Positions 34,688-42,706 of a DNA stretch of 64,000 nucleotides are shown piece by piece. Numbering within the stretch: the first letter of the stretch is position 1; the number at the start of each line of letters is the position of its first letter. Source of the stretch: JBBQUN01 sp963717115 (GTDB taxonomy: Bacteria; Actinomycetota; Acidimicrobiia; Acidimicrobiales; SZUA-35); NCBI GenBank assembly GCA_963717115.1, contig CAVQVO010000009.1:434001-498000 (forward strand), given 5' to 3'. The notes below the pieces were generated by a model. The model saw only the letters and a list, made by a program, of their open reading frames with translations. It did no database searches and was not told the DNA's origin. A program made the translations under genes and the position numbers.

Positions 34688-34725
34688 CGAGAGCCTCGGC
34701 GACGGAATCGTCGCCGAGGCTCTCG
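34688..34725. terminator. 38-nt hairpin of the CGAGAGGCTC family (copy 2)
   Basis: CGAGAGCCTCGGCGACG / CGTCGCCGAGGCTCTCG, a 17-bp perfect stem with loop GAAT, five bases after the ilvD stop and 42 bases past the convergent ilvC stop. AAATCGG follows, as at copy 1. Confidence 0.75.
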
Positions 34726-34767
34726 AAATCGGGGGATGGGTCGGGCGGGGGCCCGACGGGGCTCGGG

Positions 34768-35799
34768 TCAGCCCTGACCGCCCGAGGTGCTGCGCACCGA
34801 GGTCTTGCCGGCACCGATCCAGGGCATCATGGCCCGGAGCTCGGCGCCGACCTTCTCGATCGGGTGATCGTGACCGGCAGCCTCGAGCCGCAGGAAGTTC
34901 GGGCGGCCGGCCTTGGACTCCTCGACCCACTTGGCGGCGAACGTGCCGTCCTGGATGTCGGTGAGGACCTTCTTCATCTCGGCCTTGACGTCGTCGTTGA
35001 TGAGACGGGGCCCCGAGGTGAGATCGCCCCACTCGGCGGTGTCGGACACCGAGTAGCGCATCCCGGCGATGCCCTCTTCGTACATGAGGTCGACGATCAG
35101 CTTGAGCTCGTGGAGACACTCGAAGTAGGCGACCTCGGGCTGGTACCCCGCCTCGATGAGGGTCTCGAAGCCGGCCTGGACGAGGCGGGTGGTGCCGCCG
35201 CACAACACGGCCTGTTCACCGAACAGGTCGGTCTCGGTCTCTTCGGTGAAGGTGGTCTCGATGACGCCGGCCCGGCTGCCGCCGATGGCGTCGGCATAGG
35301 CCAGAGCCAGCTCCTTGGCCTTGCCGGTGGCGTCGTTCTCGACGGCGATCAGGCAGGGAACACCACCGCCGTCGGTGTAGGTCCGTCGCACGAGGTGACC
35401 CGGGCCCTTGGGGGCGACCATGCACACGTCGACGTTCGCCGGCGGCTCGATCAGGCCGAACCGGATGTTGAACCCGTGGGCGAAGAAGAGGGCATCGCCG
35501 TCGTTCAGGTTGGGCGCGACGTGCTCCTGATAGATCGACGCCATCTCGGTGTCGGGCATGAGCATCATCACGACATCGGCCTCGGCGACCGCATCGGCGA
35601 TCGACAGGACCTCGAGTCCGGCCTCGGCGGCCTTGGCGGCCGACGACGATCCCTCGCGCAGGCCGACGCGTACGTCGATCCCGGACTCCTTGAGGTTCAG
35701 GGCATGGGCATGGCCCTGCGAGCCGTAGCCGAGCACCGCCACCTTCCGGTTGGCGATCTGGGAACGGTCGGCGTCGGCTTCGTAGTAGATGTTGACCAC
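34768..35799 (-). CDS. ilvC: Ketol-acid reductoisomerase (class I)
   Basis: 343 residues. The NAD(P) loop GYGSQGHA is at 24-31, and the next loop reads VGLREGSSSAAKA. The Mg-binding Asp/Glu are in DLFGEQAVLCGG, and YFECLHELKLIVDLMYEEG carries the other metal ligands. GMRYSVSDTAEWGD is also conserved. It isomerises and reduces 2-acetolactate and acetohydroxybutyrate. Last of ilvBNC; the 100-base gap after ilvN suggests its own ribosome site, but read-through from the attenuated promoter is likely. Confidence 0.95.
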   Translation of the reverse strand: MVNIYYEADADRSQIANRKVAVLGYGSQGHAHALNLKESGIDVRVGLREGSSSAAKAAEAGLEVLSIADAVAEADVVMMLMPDTEMASIYQEHVAPNLNDGDALFFAHGFNIRFGLIEPPANVDVCMVAPKGPGHLVRRTYTDGGGVPCLIAVENDATGKAKELALAYADAIGGSRAGVIETTFTEETETDLFGEQAVLCGGTTRLVQAGFETLIEAGYQPEVAYFECLHELKLIVDLMYEEGIAGMRYSVSDTAEWGDLTSGPRLINDDVKAEMKKVLTDIQDGTFAAKWVEESKAGRPNFLRLEAAGHDHPIEKVGAELRAMMPWIGAGKTSVRSTSGGQG

Positions 35800-35899
35800 G
35801 GTTGGTTACTCCTCAAGGGTTTTCGTACAGCGAAAGGATAGGGACGGCGCCCCGGCTTGGGCACCGGGATTCGAGCGCTCGTTCGCTCGACGGTCAGGT

Positions 35900-36448
35900 C
35901 TAGGCCCGCAGACGCGGGGCGTCGACACCGAGCTTGGGCAGCGCGATCCGGCCCGACCGTTGGACCTCGATGATCCCGTAGTCGGAGATCAGGTTCTCGA
36001 AGTCGTCGATCTTCTCGGGTGTGCCCTCGAGCGACACGGTCAGGGCATCGGGACCGACGGCGAGGATCCGGCCCTTGAAGATGTCGACCAGTTCCATCAC
36101 CTCGCTCCGTCGTCCGCGACCGTCGTTCGCTTCACGGTCGGCTCCGCTGGTGTCGACGGTGACCATGATGAGTTCCCGCTCGACCGATGCACCCGGTGCC
36201 AGTTCGAGGATCTCGACGACGTTCACGAGCTTGAAGAGCTGCTTGACGATCTGCTCGAGCGGTGCCGACTCGACGTCGACCACGATGGTGATCCGGCTGA
36301 GGCGGTCGTCGGCGGTGGGGGCGACGGCCAGCGACACGATGTTGTAGCCCCGCCGGGCGAAGAGGTCGGCGACCCGGGCGAGCACGCCCGCCTTGTCCTC
36401 GACGAGCACGGCCAGCGTGCGGTGCTGGAGATCTCCGGGCCGGGTCAT
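35900..36448 (-). CDS. ilvN: Acetolactate synthase small subunit
   Basis: 182 residues. An ACT domain at the N-terminus (RTLAVLVEDKAGVLARVADLFARRGYNI) binds valine for feedback inhibition. The C-terminal domain DIFKGRILAVGPDALTVSLE and the terminal LPKLG region activate the catalytic subunit. Its ATG overlaps the ilvB stop (ATGA), giving coupled translation of the two subunits. Confidence 0.95.
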   Translation of the reverse strand: MTRPGDLQHRTLAVLVEDKAGVLARVADLFARRGYNIVSLAVAPTADDRLSRITIVVDVESAPLEQIVKQLFKLVNVVEILELAPGASVERELIMVTVDTSGADREANDGRGRRSEVMELVDIFKGRILAVGPDALTVSLEGTPEKIDDFENLISDYGIIEVQRSGRIALPKLGVDAPRLRA

Positions 36449-38241
36449 CGGGCGACCTCTCGCTCGTCACGGGCGACCGGCGCCGGCCGGGACGCCCGGT
36501 CGCGTTCGAGCGCGTCGGCCTGCGAGGGATCGACGATCACGTCGTCGTTCGAGCCTCCGGCGGCGACCATCGGGAACACGTTCTCGTTCTCGACGCAGCG
36601 GAACTCGACCACGACCGGCCGGTCGTTGATGGCGTTCGCCTTGGCGATGGTCGCCTCCACCTCGGAGGGGTCCTCGACCCGGAACGCAACACAACCCATG
36701 GCCTCGGCCCACTTCACGTAGTCGGGCATGTCGTGGCTGAGGTACACCTCGGAGTAGCGGTTGTCGTAGAACATCTCCTGCCACTGGCGGACCATGCCGA
36801 GGTAGGCGTTGTTGATCAGCGCGATCTTGACGGGGATCTTCGACACCGAGGCGGTCACCAGTTCCTGGGCCGTCATCTGGAAGCAGCCGTCTCCGTCGAC
36901 CGCCCAGACGGTTCGGTCGGGGAAGGCGGCCTTGGCCCCGATGGCCGCCGGGATCGAGAACCCCATGGTGCCGAGGCCCCCGGAGTTGATCCAGGTGTAG
37001 GGATGATCGAAGGTCCAGTACTGGCTGGTGAACATCTGGTGCTGACCGACCCCCGACGCCACGATGGTGTCGGCCGGTGAGCCGTCTCGCAGTTTCTCGA
37101 GCACGAACTGCGGCTTGAGCAGTTCGCCCGGGGCCGAGGCCTCGTAGGTCAGCGGATAGTTCTCCTGCCAGCCCGAGATCGTCGACCGCCAGGCGTCGTG
37201 ATCGGCCAGTGCGTCGGCACCACCGGCCGCCTCGATCTGGGCGACCATCTCCTCCATCACGAGTCGGGCGTCACCGACGATGGCGACCTCGGGACGGCGG
37301 ACCTTGCCGTGCTCGGCGGGGTCGATGTCGACGTGGACGACCTTGGCGTGCGGGGCGAAGGAGGCGACCTTGCCCGTGACCCGGTCGTCGAACCGGCTCC
37401 CCATGGCGATGAGGAGATCGGATTCCTGGATGGCGGTGATCGCGGTGTAGTTCCCGTGCATCCCGGGCATGCCCAGGTTGAGTTCGTGGCTGTCGGGGAA
37501 CGCGCCGCGGGCCATCAGCGTCGTGACGACGGGGATCTCGGTCAGCTCGACGAGGGCGCGGAGCGCGTCGGCGCCGCGGGCCTTGAGCACGCCACCCCCC
37601 ACGTAGAGCACCGGCCGCTCGGCCGTGAGCATGAGCGCCACCGCCTCGGCCACCCGTTCGTTGTCGACGGTGACCTCGGGGTTGTAGCCGGGCAGGTCGA
37701 CCGTTTCGGGCCAGTACCAATCGAACCAGGCGTCGGGGTTGTTGGCGTCGGTGATGTTCTTGGGGACGTCGATCAGCACCGGACCGGGTCGCCCGGTGGT
37801 GGCGATGAAGAAGGCCTCCTTGACGATGCGGGGGATGTCCTCGGCGGTGGTGACCAGGAAGTTGTGCTTGGTGATCGATCGGGTGATCCCGGTGGTGTCG
37901 ACTTCCTGGAACGCGTCGGTCCCGATCGAGGCCAGTCCGACCTGGCCGGTGATGCACACCAGCGGGATGGAGTCGAGCATGGCGTCGGCCAGGGGCGTGA
38001 CGACATTGGTGGCGGCCGGGCCGGAGGTGACCATGCAGACACCGGGACGGCCGGTGGCGTGGGCGTAGCCCTCGGCCATGTGGCCGGCCCCCTGCTCGTG
38101 GCGAGCGAGGATGTGGCGAATGGGCGAGTCGAGCACGGGGTCGTACACGGGCAGGATGGCACCACCCGGGTAGCCGAACACGGTGTCGACACCCTCCATC
38201 TCGAGACTCTTGATGAGAGCCTGTGCTCCGTTGATTCGCAT
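36445..38241 (-). CDS. ilvB: Acetolactate synthase large subunit
   Basis: 598 residues. TPP enzyme with FGYPGGAILPVYD, catalytic Glu in ILARHEQGAGHMAEG, FAD/regulatory region GTDAFQEVD, and the TPP/Mg motif GDGCFQMTAQEL ... INN. It forms 2-acetolactate and 2-aceto-2-hydroxybutyrate. AAAGG lies seven bases before the ATG. First gene of ilvBNC, preceded by a leader peptide and terminator hairpin. Confidence 0.95.
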   Translation of the reverse strand: MRINGAQALIKSLEMEGVDTVFGYPGGAILPVYDPVLDSPIRHILARHEQGAGHMAEGYAHATGRPGVCMVTSGPAATNVVTPLADAMLDSIPLVCITGQVGLASIGTDAFQEVDTTGITRSITKHNFLVTTAEDIPRIVKEAFFIATTGRPGPVLIDVPKNITDANNPDAWFDWYWPETVDLPGYNPEVTVDNERVAEAVALMLTAERPVLYVGGGVLKARGADALRALVELTEIPVVTTLMARGAFPDSHELNLGMPGMHGNYTAITAIQESDLLIAMGSRFDDRVTGKVASFAPHAKVVHVDIDPAEHGKVRRPEVAIVGDARLVMEEMVAQIEAAGGADALADHDAWRSTISGWQENYPLTYEASAPGELLKPQFVLEKLRDGSPADTIVASGVGQHQMFTSQYWTFDHPYTWINSGGLGTMGFSIPAAIGAKAAFPDRTVWAVDGDGCFQMTAQELVTASVSKIPVKIALINNAYLGMVRQWQEMFYDNRYSEVYLSHDMPDYVKWAEAMGCVAFRVEDPSEVEATIAKANAINDRPVVVEFRCVENENVFPMVAAGGSNDDVIVDPSQADALERDRASRPAPVARDEREVAR

Positions 38242-38286
38242 CGCATTGCCTTTCGCTGATCCGGGAGAACGCTAACGAAAACCGAA

Positions 38287-38314
38287 GAAGCCTCCCCCCG
38301 GAGGAGAAGGCTTC
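38287..38314 (-). promoter_or_regulatory. Attenuator terminator of ilvBNC
   Basis: On the transcript: GAAGCCT, 14-base loop able to pair internally (CCTCC/GGAGG), AGGCTTC, then TTCGGTTTTCG, a T-rich tail. It lies 46 bases before the ilvB start and 29 bases after the leader-peptide stop, the right arrangement for translation-coupled attenuation. Confidence 0.7.
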
Positions 38315-38331
38315 AGCGCACACCACGTTGT

Positions 38332-38347
38332 CGTAGCGCGCGCTACG
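38332..38347 (-). promoter_or_regulatory. Palindrome at the leader-peptide stop codon
   Basis: CGTAGCGC/GCGCTACG is a perfect 16-base palindrome containing the leader stop TAG. It is a candidate pause hairpin that would synchronise ribosome and polymerase. Confidence 0.45.
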
Positions 38348-38396
38348 TGAGTACTACGAGGACGGCCGAGGTGAAGGTGTGGAGGTCGTACGTCAT
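38343..38396 (-). CDS. ilvL: ilvB leader peptide
   Basis: 17 codons: MTYDLHTFTSAVLVVLT. Five of the last seven residues are Val or Leu (AVLVVLT), followed at once by the palindrome and the terminator hairpin ahead of ilvB. Starved ribosomes stalling on the Val/Leu run would prevent terminator formation. The ribosome site is weak (GGGCG before ATG), so the exact start is less sure than the peptide end. Confidence 0.7.
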   Translation of the reverse strand: MTYDLHTFTSAVLVVLT

Positions 38397-38475
38397 CGCC
38401 CGACAGTCAACCAGCGCCCCGGACGAAACCGCAACACGGTCCCTCGGCCAGGTGGGCGCGACGACAGCCGCCGTT

Positions 38476-38504
38476 TTGACAGCGTCTGTATGGCACCATA
38501 CAGT
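38476..38504 (+). promoter_or_regulatory. Promoter of the MarR-thiolase-SDR operon with embedded operator
   Basis: TTGACA (38476-38481), 17-base spacer, TACAGT (38499-38504): near-consensus. The spacer holds an 8+2+8 palindrome, CTGTATGG CA CCATACAG (38486-38503), overlapping the -10. It is the expected place for the MarR protein to repress its own operon. The predicted start of transcription (about 38511) is only a few bases before the ATG at 38515, so the mRNA is probably leaderless. Confidence 0.8.
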
Positions 38505-38514
38505 CTGGCTCCAG

Positions 38515-39084
38515 ATGGACTCCCCCGCCGAGCAGTCAGCGTTCCTGACCCCGACCGACGTCTGGCCGGGCGTTGCGGCGCTCACCCCGGTCGAACCGCC
38601 ACCCTGGCTGCGGGTCGAGGCCACGCTGATGGCCACCGCTCGCGCCGTTCGGGCCGCCTTCGACCACCGCCTCGGGGTCCTCGACCTCAACCTCACCCAG
38701 GCCACGATGCTCGCCTACGTCGCCGAGTACGGCCCCATCACCCAGACGCAGATCTCCGACCACAACGGCATCGGGCGGGCCGCCACCGGGTCGGCCATCG
38801 ATCGCCTCGAGTCCCGGGGCCTGGTCGAGCGTCGACCCAACCCCGACGACCGCCGGGTCTGGCTCGTCGCGCTCACCGCAGCGGGTGACCGACTCGTCCA
38901 GCAGATCCGCGAGGTCGACCATCGGCTGCAGTCGGAGCTGCGGGCGGGCATCAGCCGTCAGGATCGGCTGGCCCTGGCCAACGTCATGAATCGCCTGCAG
39001 GAGAACGTGGCCCTCGCCCTGGCTGCCCCGGTGTCCCATCCACTCGCCGAAGCCGAACCCAACAAATCTCTACCAACAACGTAG
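38515..39084 (+). CDS. MarR-family transcriptional regulator
   Basis: 189 residues. The winged-helix core has LNLTQATMLAYVAEYGPITQ, QISDHNGIGRAATGSAIDRL and wing RRPNPDDRRVWLVALTAAG, the DxRxxxxxLT MarR signature. N- and C-terminal helices would dimerise. The start ATG 38515 is chosen from the promoter position; open frame upstream overlaps the promoter and cannot be translated from this transcript. It is followed 10 bases later by the thiolase gene. Likely a ligand-responsive autorepressor, perhaps of an acyl-CoA or aromatic compound (inference). Confidence 0.88.
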   Translation: MDSPAEQSAFLTPTDVWPGVAALTPVEPPPWLRVEATLMATARAVRAAFDHRLGVLDLNLTQATMLAYVAEYGPITQTQISDHNGIGRAATGSAIDRLESRGLVERRPNPDDRRVWLVALTAAGDRLVQQIREVDHRLQSELRAGISRQDRLALANVMNRLQENVALALAAPVSHPLAEAEPNKSLPTT

Positions 39085-39094
39085 GAGTCAGCAC

Positions 39095-40267
39095 ATGCAC
39101 GAAGCAGTCATCGTCGACGCCATCCGGACCCCGGGCGGCAAGCGCAACGGAAAGCTCAAGGATTGGCATCCCGTCGATCTCGCCGCCCACGTGCTCAAGG
39201 CGCTCCAGGAGCGCAACGACCTCGATCCCGAGATGGTCGATGACGTGATCATGGGCTGTGTGTCGCAGGTCGGCGAGCAGTCCCTCAACGTCGGCCGCAA
39301 CGCCGTCCTGGCCGCCGGCTGGCCCGAGACCGTGCCCTCGACCAGCGTCGACCGGCAGTGCGGCTCGAGCCAGCAGGCCATGCACTTCGCCGCGCAGGGC
39401 GTCATGGCCGGCGCCTACGACATCGTCATCGCCGCCGGCGTCGAGGTCATGACCCGCACGCCCATGGGGGCGTCGGTCGTCGAGGGCAAGCTCGGCATGC
39501 CGTTCCCCCAGTCGATGCAGGACCGCTACGCCGATACCGGGCTCCCGCCCCAGGGCATCGGAGCCGACATGATCGCCGACGAGTACGGCATCACCCGTGA
39601 AGACCTCGACGCGTTCGGGGCCATGAGCCAGCAGCGGGCCGAGCAGGCCACCGCCGAGGGCCGGTTCGACAACGAGATCATCCCCGTGCCGGTCGACCTC
39701 GGCGAGGGCGTCGAGATGCTGACCGCCGACGAGGGCATCCGCCCCGGCACCACCGCCGAGGGCCTGGCCAAGCTCAAGCCGGCGTTCAAGGAAGACGGCA
39801 AGATCACCGCCGGCAACTCCTCGCAGATCTCCGACGGCGCCTCGGCCGTGCTGATCATGAGCGCCGAGAAGGCCAAGGAGCTCGGGCTCAAGCCCCGAGC
39901 CCGTTTCCACAGCTTCGCGCTCGCCGGCACCGACCCGGTCACGATGCTGAAGGGCCCGATCCCGGCCACCAAGAAGATCCTCGAGAAGACGGGCCTCTCG
40001 ATCGACGACATCGATGTCTTCGAGGTCAACGAGGCCTTCGCCTCGGTGGTGCTGGCCTGGCAGAAGGAGACCGGCGCCGACATGAGCAAGGTCAACGTCA
40101 ACGGCGGCGCCATCGCTCTCGGTCACCCGCTCGGGGGCTCGGGCACCAAGCTCATGTCGACCCTCCTCAACGAACTGGAGCGCACGGGCGGCAAGCTCGG
40201 GCTCCAGGTCATGTGCGAGGGCGGCGGTATGGCCAACGCAACCATCATCGAAAGGATCGAAGACTGA
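39095..40267 (+). CDS. Acetyl-CoA acetyltransferase (thiolase)
   Basis: 390 residues. The nucleophilic Cys89 is in VDRQCGSSQQA, NEAFASVVLAW, the His in GGAIALGHPLGGSG, and the second Cys in CEGGGMANA. All catalytic residues are present. It cleaves or forms 3-ketoacyl-CoA. GGAG precedes the ATG by seven bases. It is coupled to the next gene (TGATG), so thiolase and dehydrogenase form the last two steps of a beta-oxidation-like route under MarR control. Confidence 0.92.
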   Translation: MHEAVIVDAIRTPGGKRNGKLKDWHPVDLAAHVLKALQERNDLDPEMVDDVIMGCVSQVGEQSLNVGRNAVLAAGWPETVPSTSVDRQCGSSQQAMHFAAQGVMAGAYDIVIAAGVEVMTRTPMGASVVEGKLGMPFPQSMQDRYADTGLPPQGIGADMIADEYGITREDLDAFGAMSQQRAEQATAEGRFDNEIIPVPVDLGEGVEMLTADEGIRPGTTAEGLAKLKPAFKEDGKITAGNSSQISDGASAVLIMSAEKAKELGLKPRARFHSFALAGTDPVTMLKGPIPATKKILEKTGLSIDDIDVFEVNEAFASVVLAWQKETGADMSKVNVNGGAIALGHPLGGSGTKLMSTLLNELERTGGKLGLQVMCEGGGMANATIIERIED

Positions 40268-41046
40268 TGCCACGCATGGATCTGAACGGCGCTTCCGCCG
40301 TCGTCACCGGAGGTGCCTCCGGAATCGGTGAGGCCTGCGCCCGCCAACTGGCCGCCCTCGGCGCCCACGTGGTGATCGCCGACCTCAACGAAGAGAAGGG
40401 CGCCGCCGTCGCCTCCGAACTGAAGGGCATCTTCGTCAAGTGCGACGTGTCCTCCGAGGAAGACGGGGCCGCCGCCGTTGCCGCCGCCTCCGAGATGGGA
40501 CCCCTTCGGGTCCTGGTCAACTCGGCCGGGCTCGGCATGGCGGGTCGCACCGTCGACCGGAACAACGACCCGATGCCGCAGAAGACGTTCGACTTCGTCG
40601 TCAAGGTCAACCTGCTCGGTTCGTTCAACATGCTGCGCCTCTGCGCGGCGGCCATGGCGAAGACCGAACCGCTCGACGCCGACGGCGCCCGCGGGGCGAT
40701 CGTCAACATGGCGTCGGCCGCAGCGTTCGACGGCCAGATCGGACAGGCGGCCTACTCGGCGTCCAAGGGCGGCATCGTCGGCATGACGCTGCCGATCGCC
40801 CGTGACCTGTCGGCCATGGGGATCCGGGTCAACACGATCGCCCCCGGGCTCATCGACACCCCGATCTACGGCACCGGCGAGCAGTCGGACCAGTTCAAGG
40901 CCCACCTCGGTCAGTCGGTGCTGTTCCCCAAGCGTCTCGGCTCGGGTGAGGAACTGGCGTTCATGGCGATCGACACGATCACCAACCCCTACATGAACGG
41001 CGAGACCATCCGGGTCGACGGCGGCATCCGGATGCCCCCGAAGTAA
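40267..41046 (+). CDS. SDR family dehydrogenase (3-hydroxyacyl-CoA dehydrogenase type II-like)
   Basis: 259 residues. Cofactor loop TGGASGIGEA, NSAG, catalytic Ser in VNMASAAAFDG and YSASKGG with Tyr and Lys. INTIAPG-type VNTIAPGLIDTPIYG follows. NLLGSFNML and the insertion AMAKTEPLDADGARG are typical of HSD17B10-like 3-hydroxyacyl-CoA dehydrogenases. Asp in VIADLNEE suggests NAD rather than NADP. It overlaps the thiolase stop by one base. Confidence 0.9.
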   Translation: MPRMDLNGASAVVTGGASGIGEACARQLAALGAHVVIADLNEEKGAAVASELKGIFVKCDVSSEEDGAAAVAAASEMGPLRVLVNSAGLGMAGRTVDRNNDPMPQKTFDFVVKVNLLGSFNMLRLCAAAMAKTEPLDADGARGAIVNMASAAAFDGQIGQAAYSASKGGIVGMTLPIARDLSAMGIRVNTIAPGLIDTPIYGTGEQSDQFKAHLGQSVLFPKRLGSGEELAFMAIDTITNPYMNGETIRVDGGIRMPPK

Positions 41047-41080
41047 CCGACCCCCGGCCAGACACCGAACACACCGATTT

Positions 41081-41118
41081 CGAGAGGCTCAGCGCCAGTT
41101 CCGGCGCTGAGCCTCTCG
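41081..41118. terminator. 38-nt hairpin of the CGAGAGGCTC family (copy 3)
   Basis: CGAGAGGCTCAGCGCC / GGCGCTGAGCCTCTCG, a 16-bp perfect stem with loop AGTTCC, between the convergent SDR and spermidine-synthase-like genes. CGATTT precedes it on the plus strand, so AAATCG follows it on the minus strand, as in the other two copies. Confidence 0.75.
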
Positions 41119-41159
41119 AATACTCGGGGTCCTTGGCTGCTTCGGGCGGCGGCCCGTGA

Positions 41160-42689
41160 TCACGACTTGGACAGCAACTGGTCGACCGGGGCGTACTCGT
41201 CGGTCAGGACCCGGGCCCCGTCGATCCAGCCATCCAGGTCGGTGTCGACGTGAGCGACGTCGTCATCGGACCGGGCCCGGGAGGCCGCATCGATGGCGGC
41301 CCCATCGATCGGCTCGTGTGAGGCGACGAGGACGAAGTTCCCGCCGCTCTCGGCGTCGAACTTGGTCTCGGGTACGACCACCGCGACGTGCTCGAAGACC
41401 TCGAGGAGGGAGGCCACCTCGGCCCTGACGAAGTCGAGCGGTGGGTAGTCGATCACGTTGATCACGTAGACGCCCTCGGACCGCATCACCCGGTCGACCT
41501 CCTCGATGAACTCGACCGTGGTCAGGTGCCAGGGCACGGCCAGGCCGCCGAAGGCATCCCCGATGACCAGATCGAAGCGGTCGTCGTCCTGTCCGAGGAT
41601 GCCGGTACGGGCATCGCCCGTGCGCACCCGGAGCCGATCGTTGGTGACGAGCCCCATCTCGTCCTCCACCAGATCGACCAGGGTCGGATCGAGTTCGAGC
41701 ACGAGGCTGTCGGAGCCGGGACGGGTCGCCTCGAGCCAACGCGGGAACGTGAACCCGCCTCCGCCGATGTGCAGCGCATCGAGCGGTTCCCCCGGGGCGA
41801 AGGAGGCGTCGATCACGTCGACGAACGACTTGGCGTAGTCGAACTCGATGTAGGACGGGTCGTCGAGGTCGACGTAGGAGTGACGCAGGGTGTCGAGGAT
41901 GAGCACCCGTCCACTCGGCCGGTCCTCGTCGGGAACGACGCGAGCACAGAAGTAGGCGCTCTCGACCTGGCAGGGCCCGTCGATCGAGAGGTTCAGCACG
42001 ACGCCGACGGCGAGCACGGCGATGACGGCGCCAACCCCCGTCGTCCGGCGCGAATCGAGGGCGGCCCACACGACCAGACCGGCAACGGTGATCAACACGC
42101 CGGTCCCGAGGACGATGGTCGTGCTCGACACCGCGGCGACGAACACGAATCCGGTGAAGAAGGATCCCGACAGGGCGCCGGCGGTTCCGAGAGCCGAGAG
42201 CCGACCGACGACCGCCCCCGTGTTCGACAGGTCCTGCAGCTGGAGCTTCACCACGGTCGGCGACACCGCCGACAGCATGGCGGCCGGAACGAACAGCGCC
42301 AGCACGGTCAGGAACGTCAGACCGACGAGCGACCCCGGGGGAACCGAGGGCCCGACGACACGGATCACCGGGATGACCAGGAAGGTGAGGAGTCCACCCC
42401 CGACCATGAGCGGTCCGAGCAGACGCCGGGGGTCGAATCGGTCGGCCAGGCGACCTCCGCCCCAGGTCCCCAAGGCGATCCCCGCCAGCACGACGCCGAT
42501 GATGGTCGTGAACGTCTCGAGCGTGACGCCGACGTACGGGGCGAGGAGCCGGCCGGCGACGATCTCGAGAACGAGCACGACGAACGACGTGAAGTAGACG
42601 AGCAGGCCGGCCGAGGCGTTCGGCAGGACCCGAGAGGCGTCGGCGAGCGCCGCGGCTCGAGGTCGACCCGATTCGGCGGTGGAGGACAC
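41160..42689 (-). CDS. Membrane protein with spermidine-synthase-like methyltransferase fold
   Basis: 509 residues from GTG 42689. The first 220 residues contain about seven hydrophobic segments (GLLVYFTSFVVLVLEIVAGR, TTIIGVVLAGIALGTWGGG and so on). The cytoplasmic domain starts at about residue 245: LRHSYVDLDDPSYIEFDY, LHIGGGGFTFPRWLEA, LELDPTLVDLVEDEMG, and GDARTGILGQDDDRFDLVIGDAFG. The GDAxxxL ... IxDAFGG motifs are those of polyamine aminopropyltransferases, but the membrane-fused type often has no proven aminopropyl activity. The substrate is unknown. Confidence 0.82.
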   Translation of the reverse strand: MSSTAESGRPRAAALADASRVLPNASAGLLVYFTSFVVLVLEIVAGRLLAPYVGVTLETFTTIIGVVLAGIALGTWGGGRLADRFDPRRLLGPLMVGGGLLTFLVIPVIRVVGPSVPPGSLVGLTFLTVLALFVPAAMLSAVSPTVVKLQLQDLSNTGAVVGRLSALGTAGALSGSFFTGFVFVAAVSSTTIVLGTGVLITVAGLVVWAALDSRRTTGVGAVIAVLAVGVVLNLSIDGPCQVESAYFCARVVPDEDRPSGRVLILDTLRHSYVDLDDPSYIEFDYAKSFVDVIDASFAPGEPLDALHIGGGGFTFPRWLEATRPGSDSLVLELDPTLVDLVEDEMGLVTNDRLRVRTGDARTGILGQDDDRFDLVIGDAFGGLAVPWHLTTVEFIEEVDRVMRSEGVYVINVIDYPPLDFVRAEVASLLEVFEHVAVVVPETKFDAESGGNFVLVASHEPIDGAAIDAASRARSDDDVAHVDTDLDGWIDGARVLTDEYAPVDQLLSKS

Positions 42690-42706
42690 GCCGAGGAGTA
42701 TGCCGC

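Noticed and set aside
38347..38514. An N-terminal extension of the MarR protein starting near 38347.
   Set aside because: It would lie upstream of the strong promoter and overlap the ilvB leader on the other strand; the sequence has no MarR-like content.
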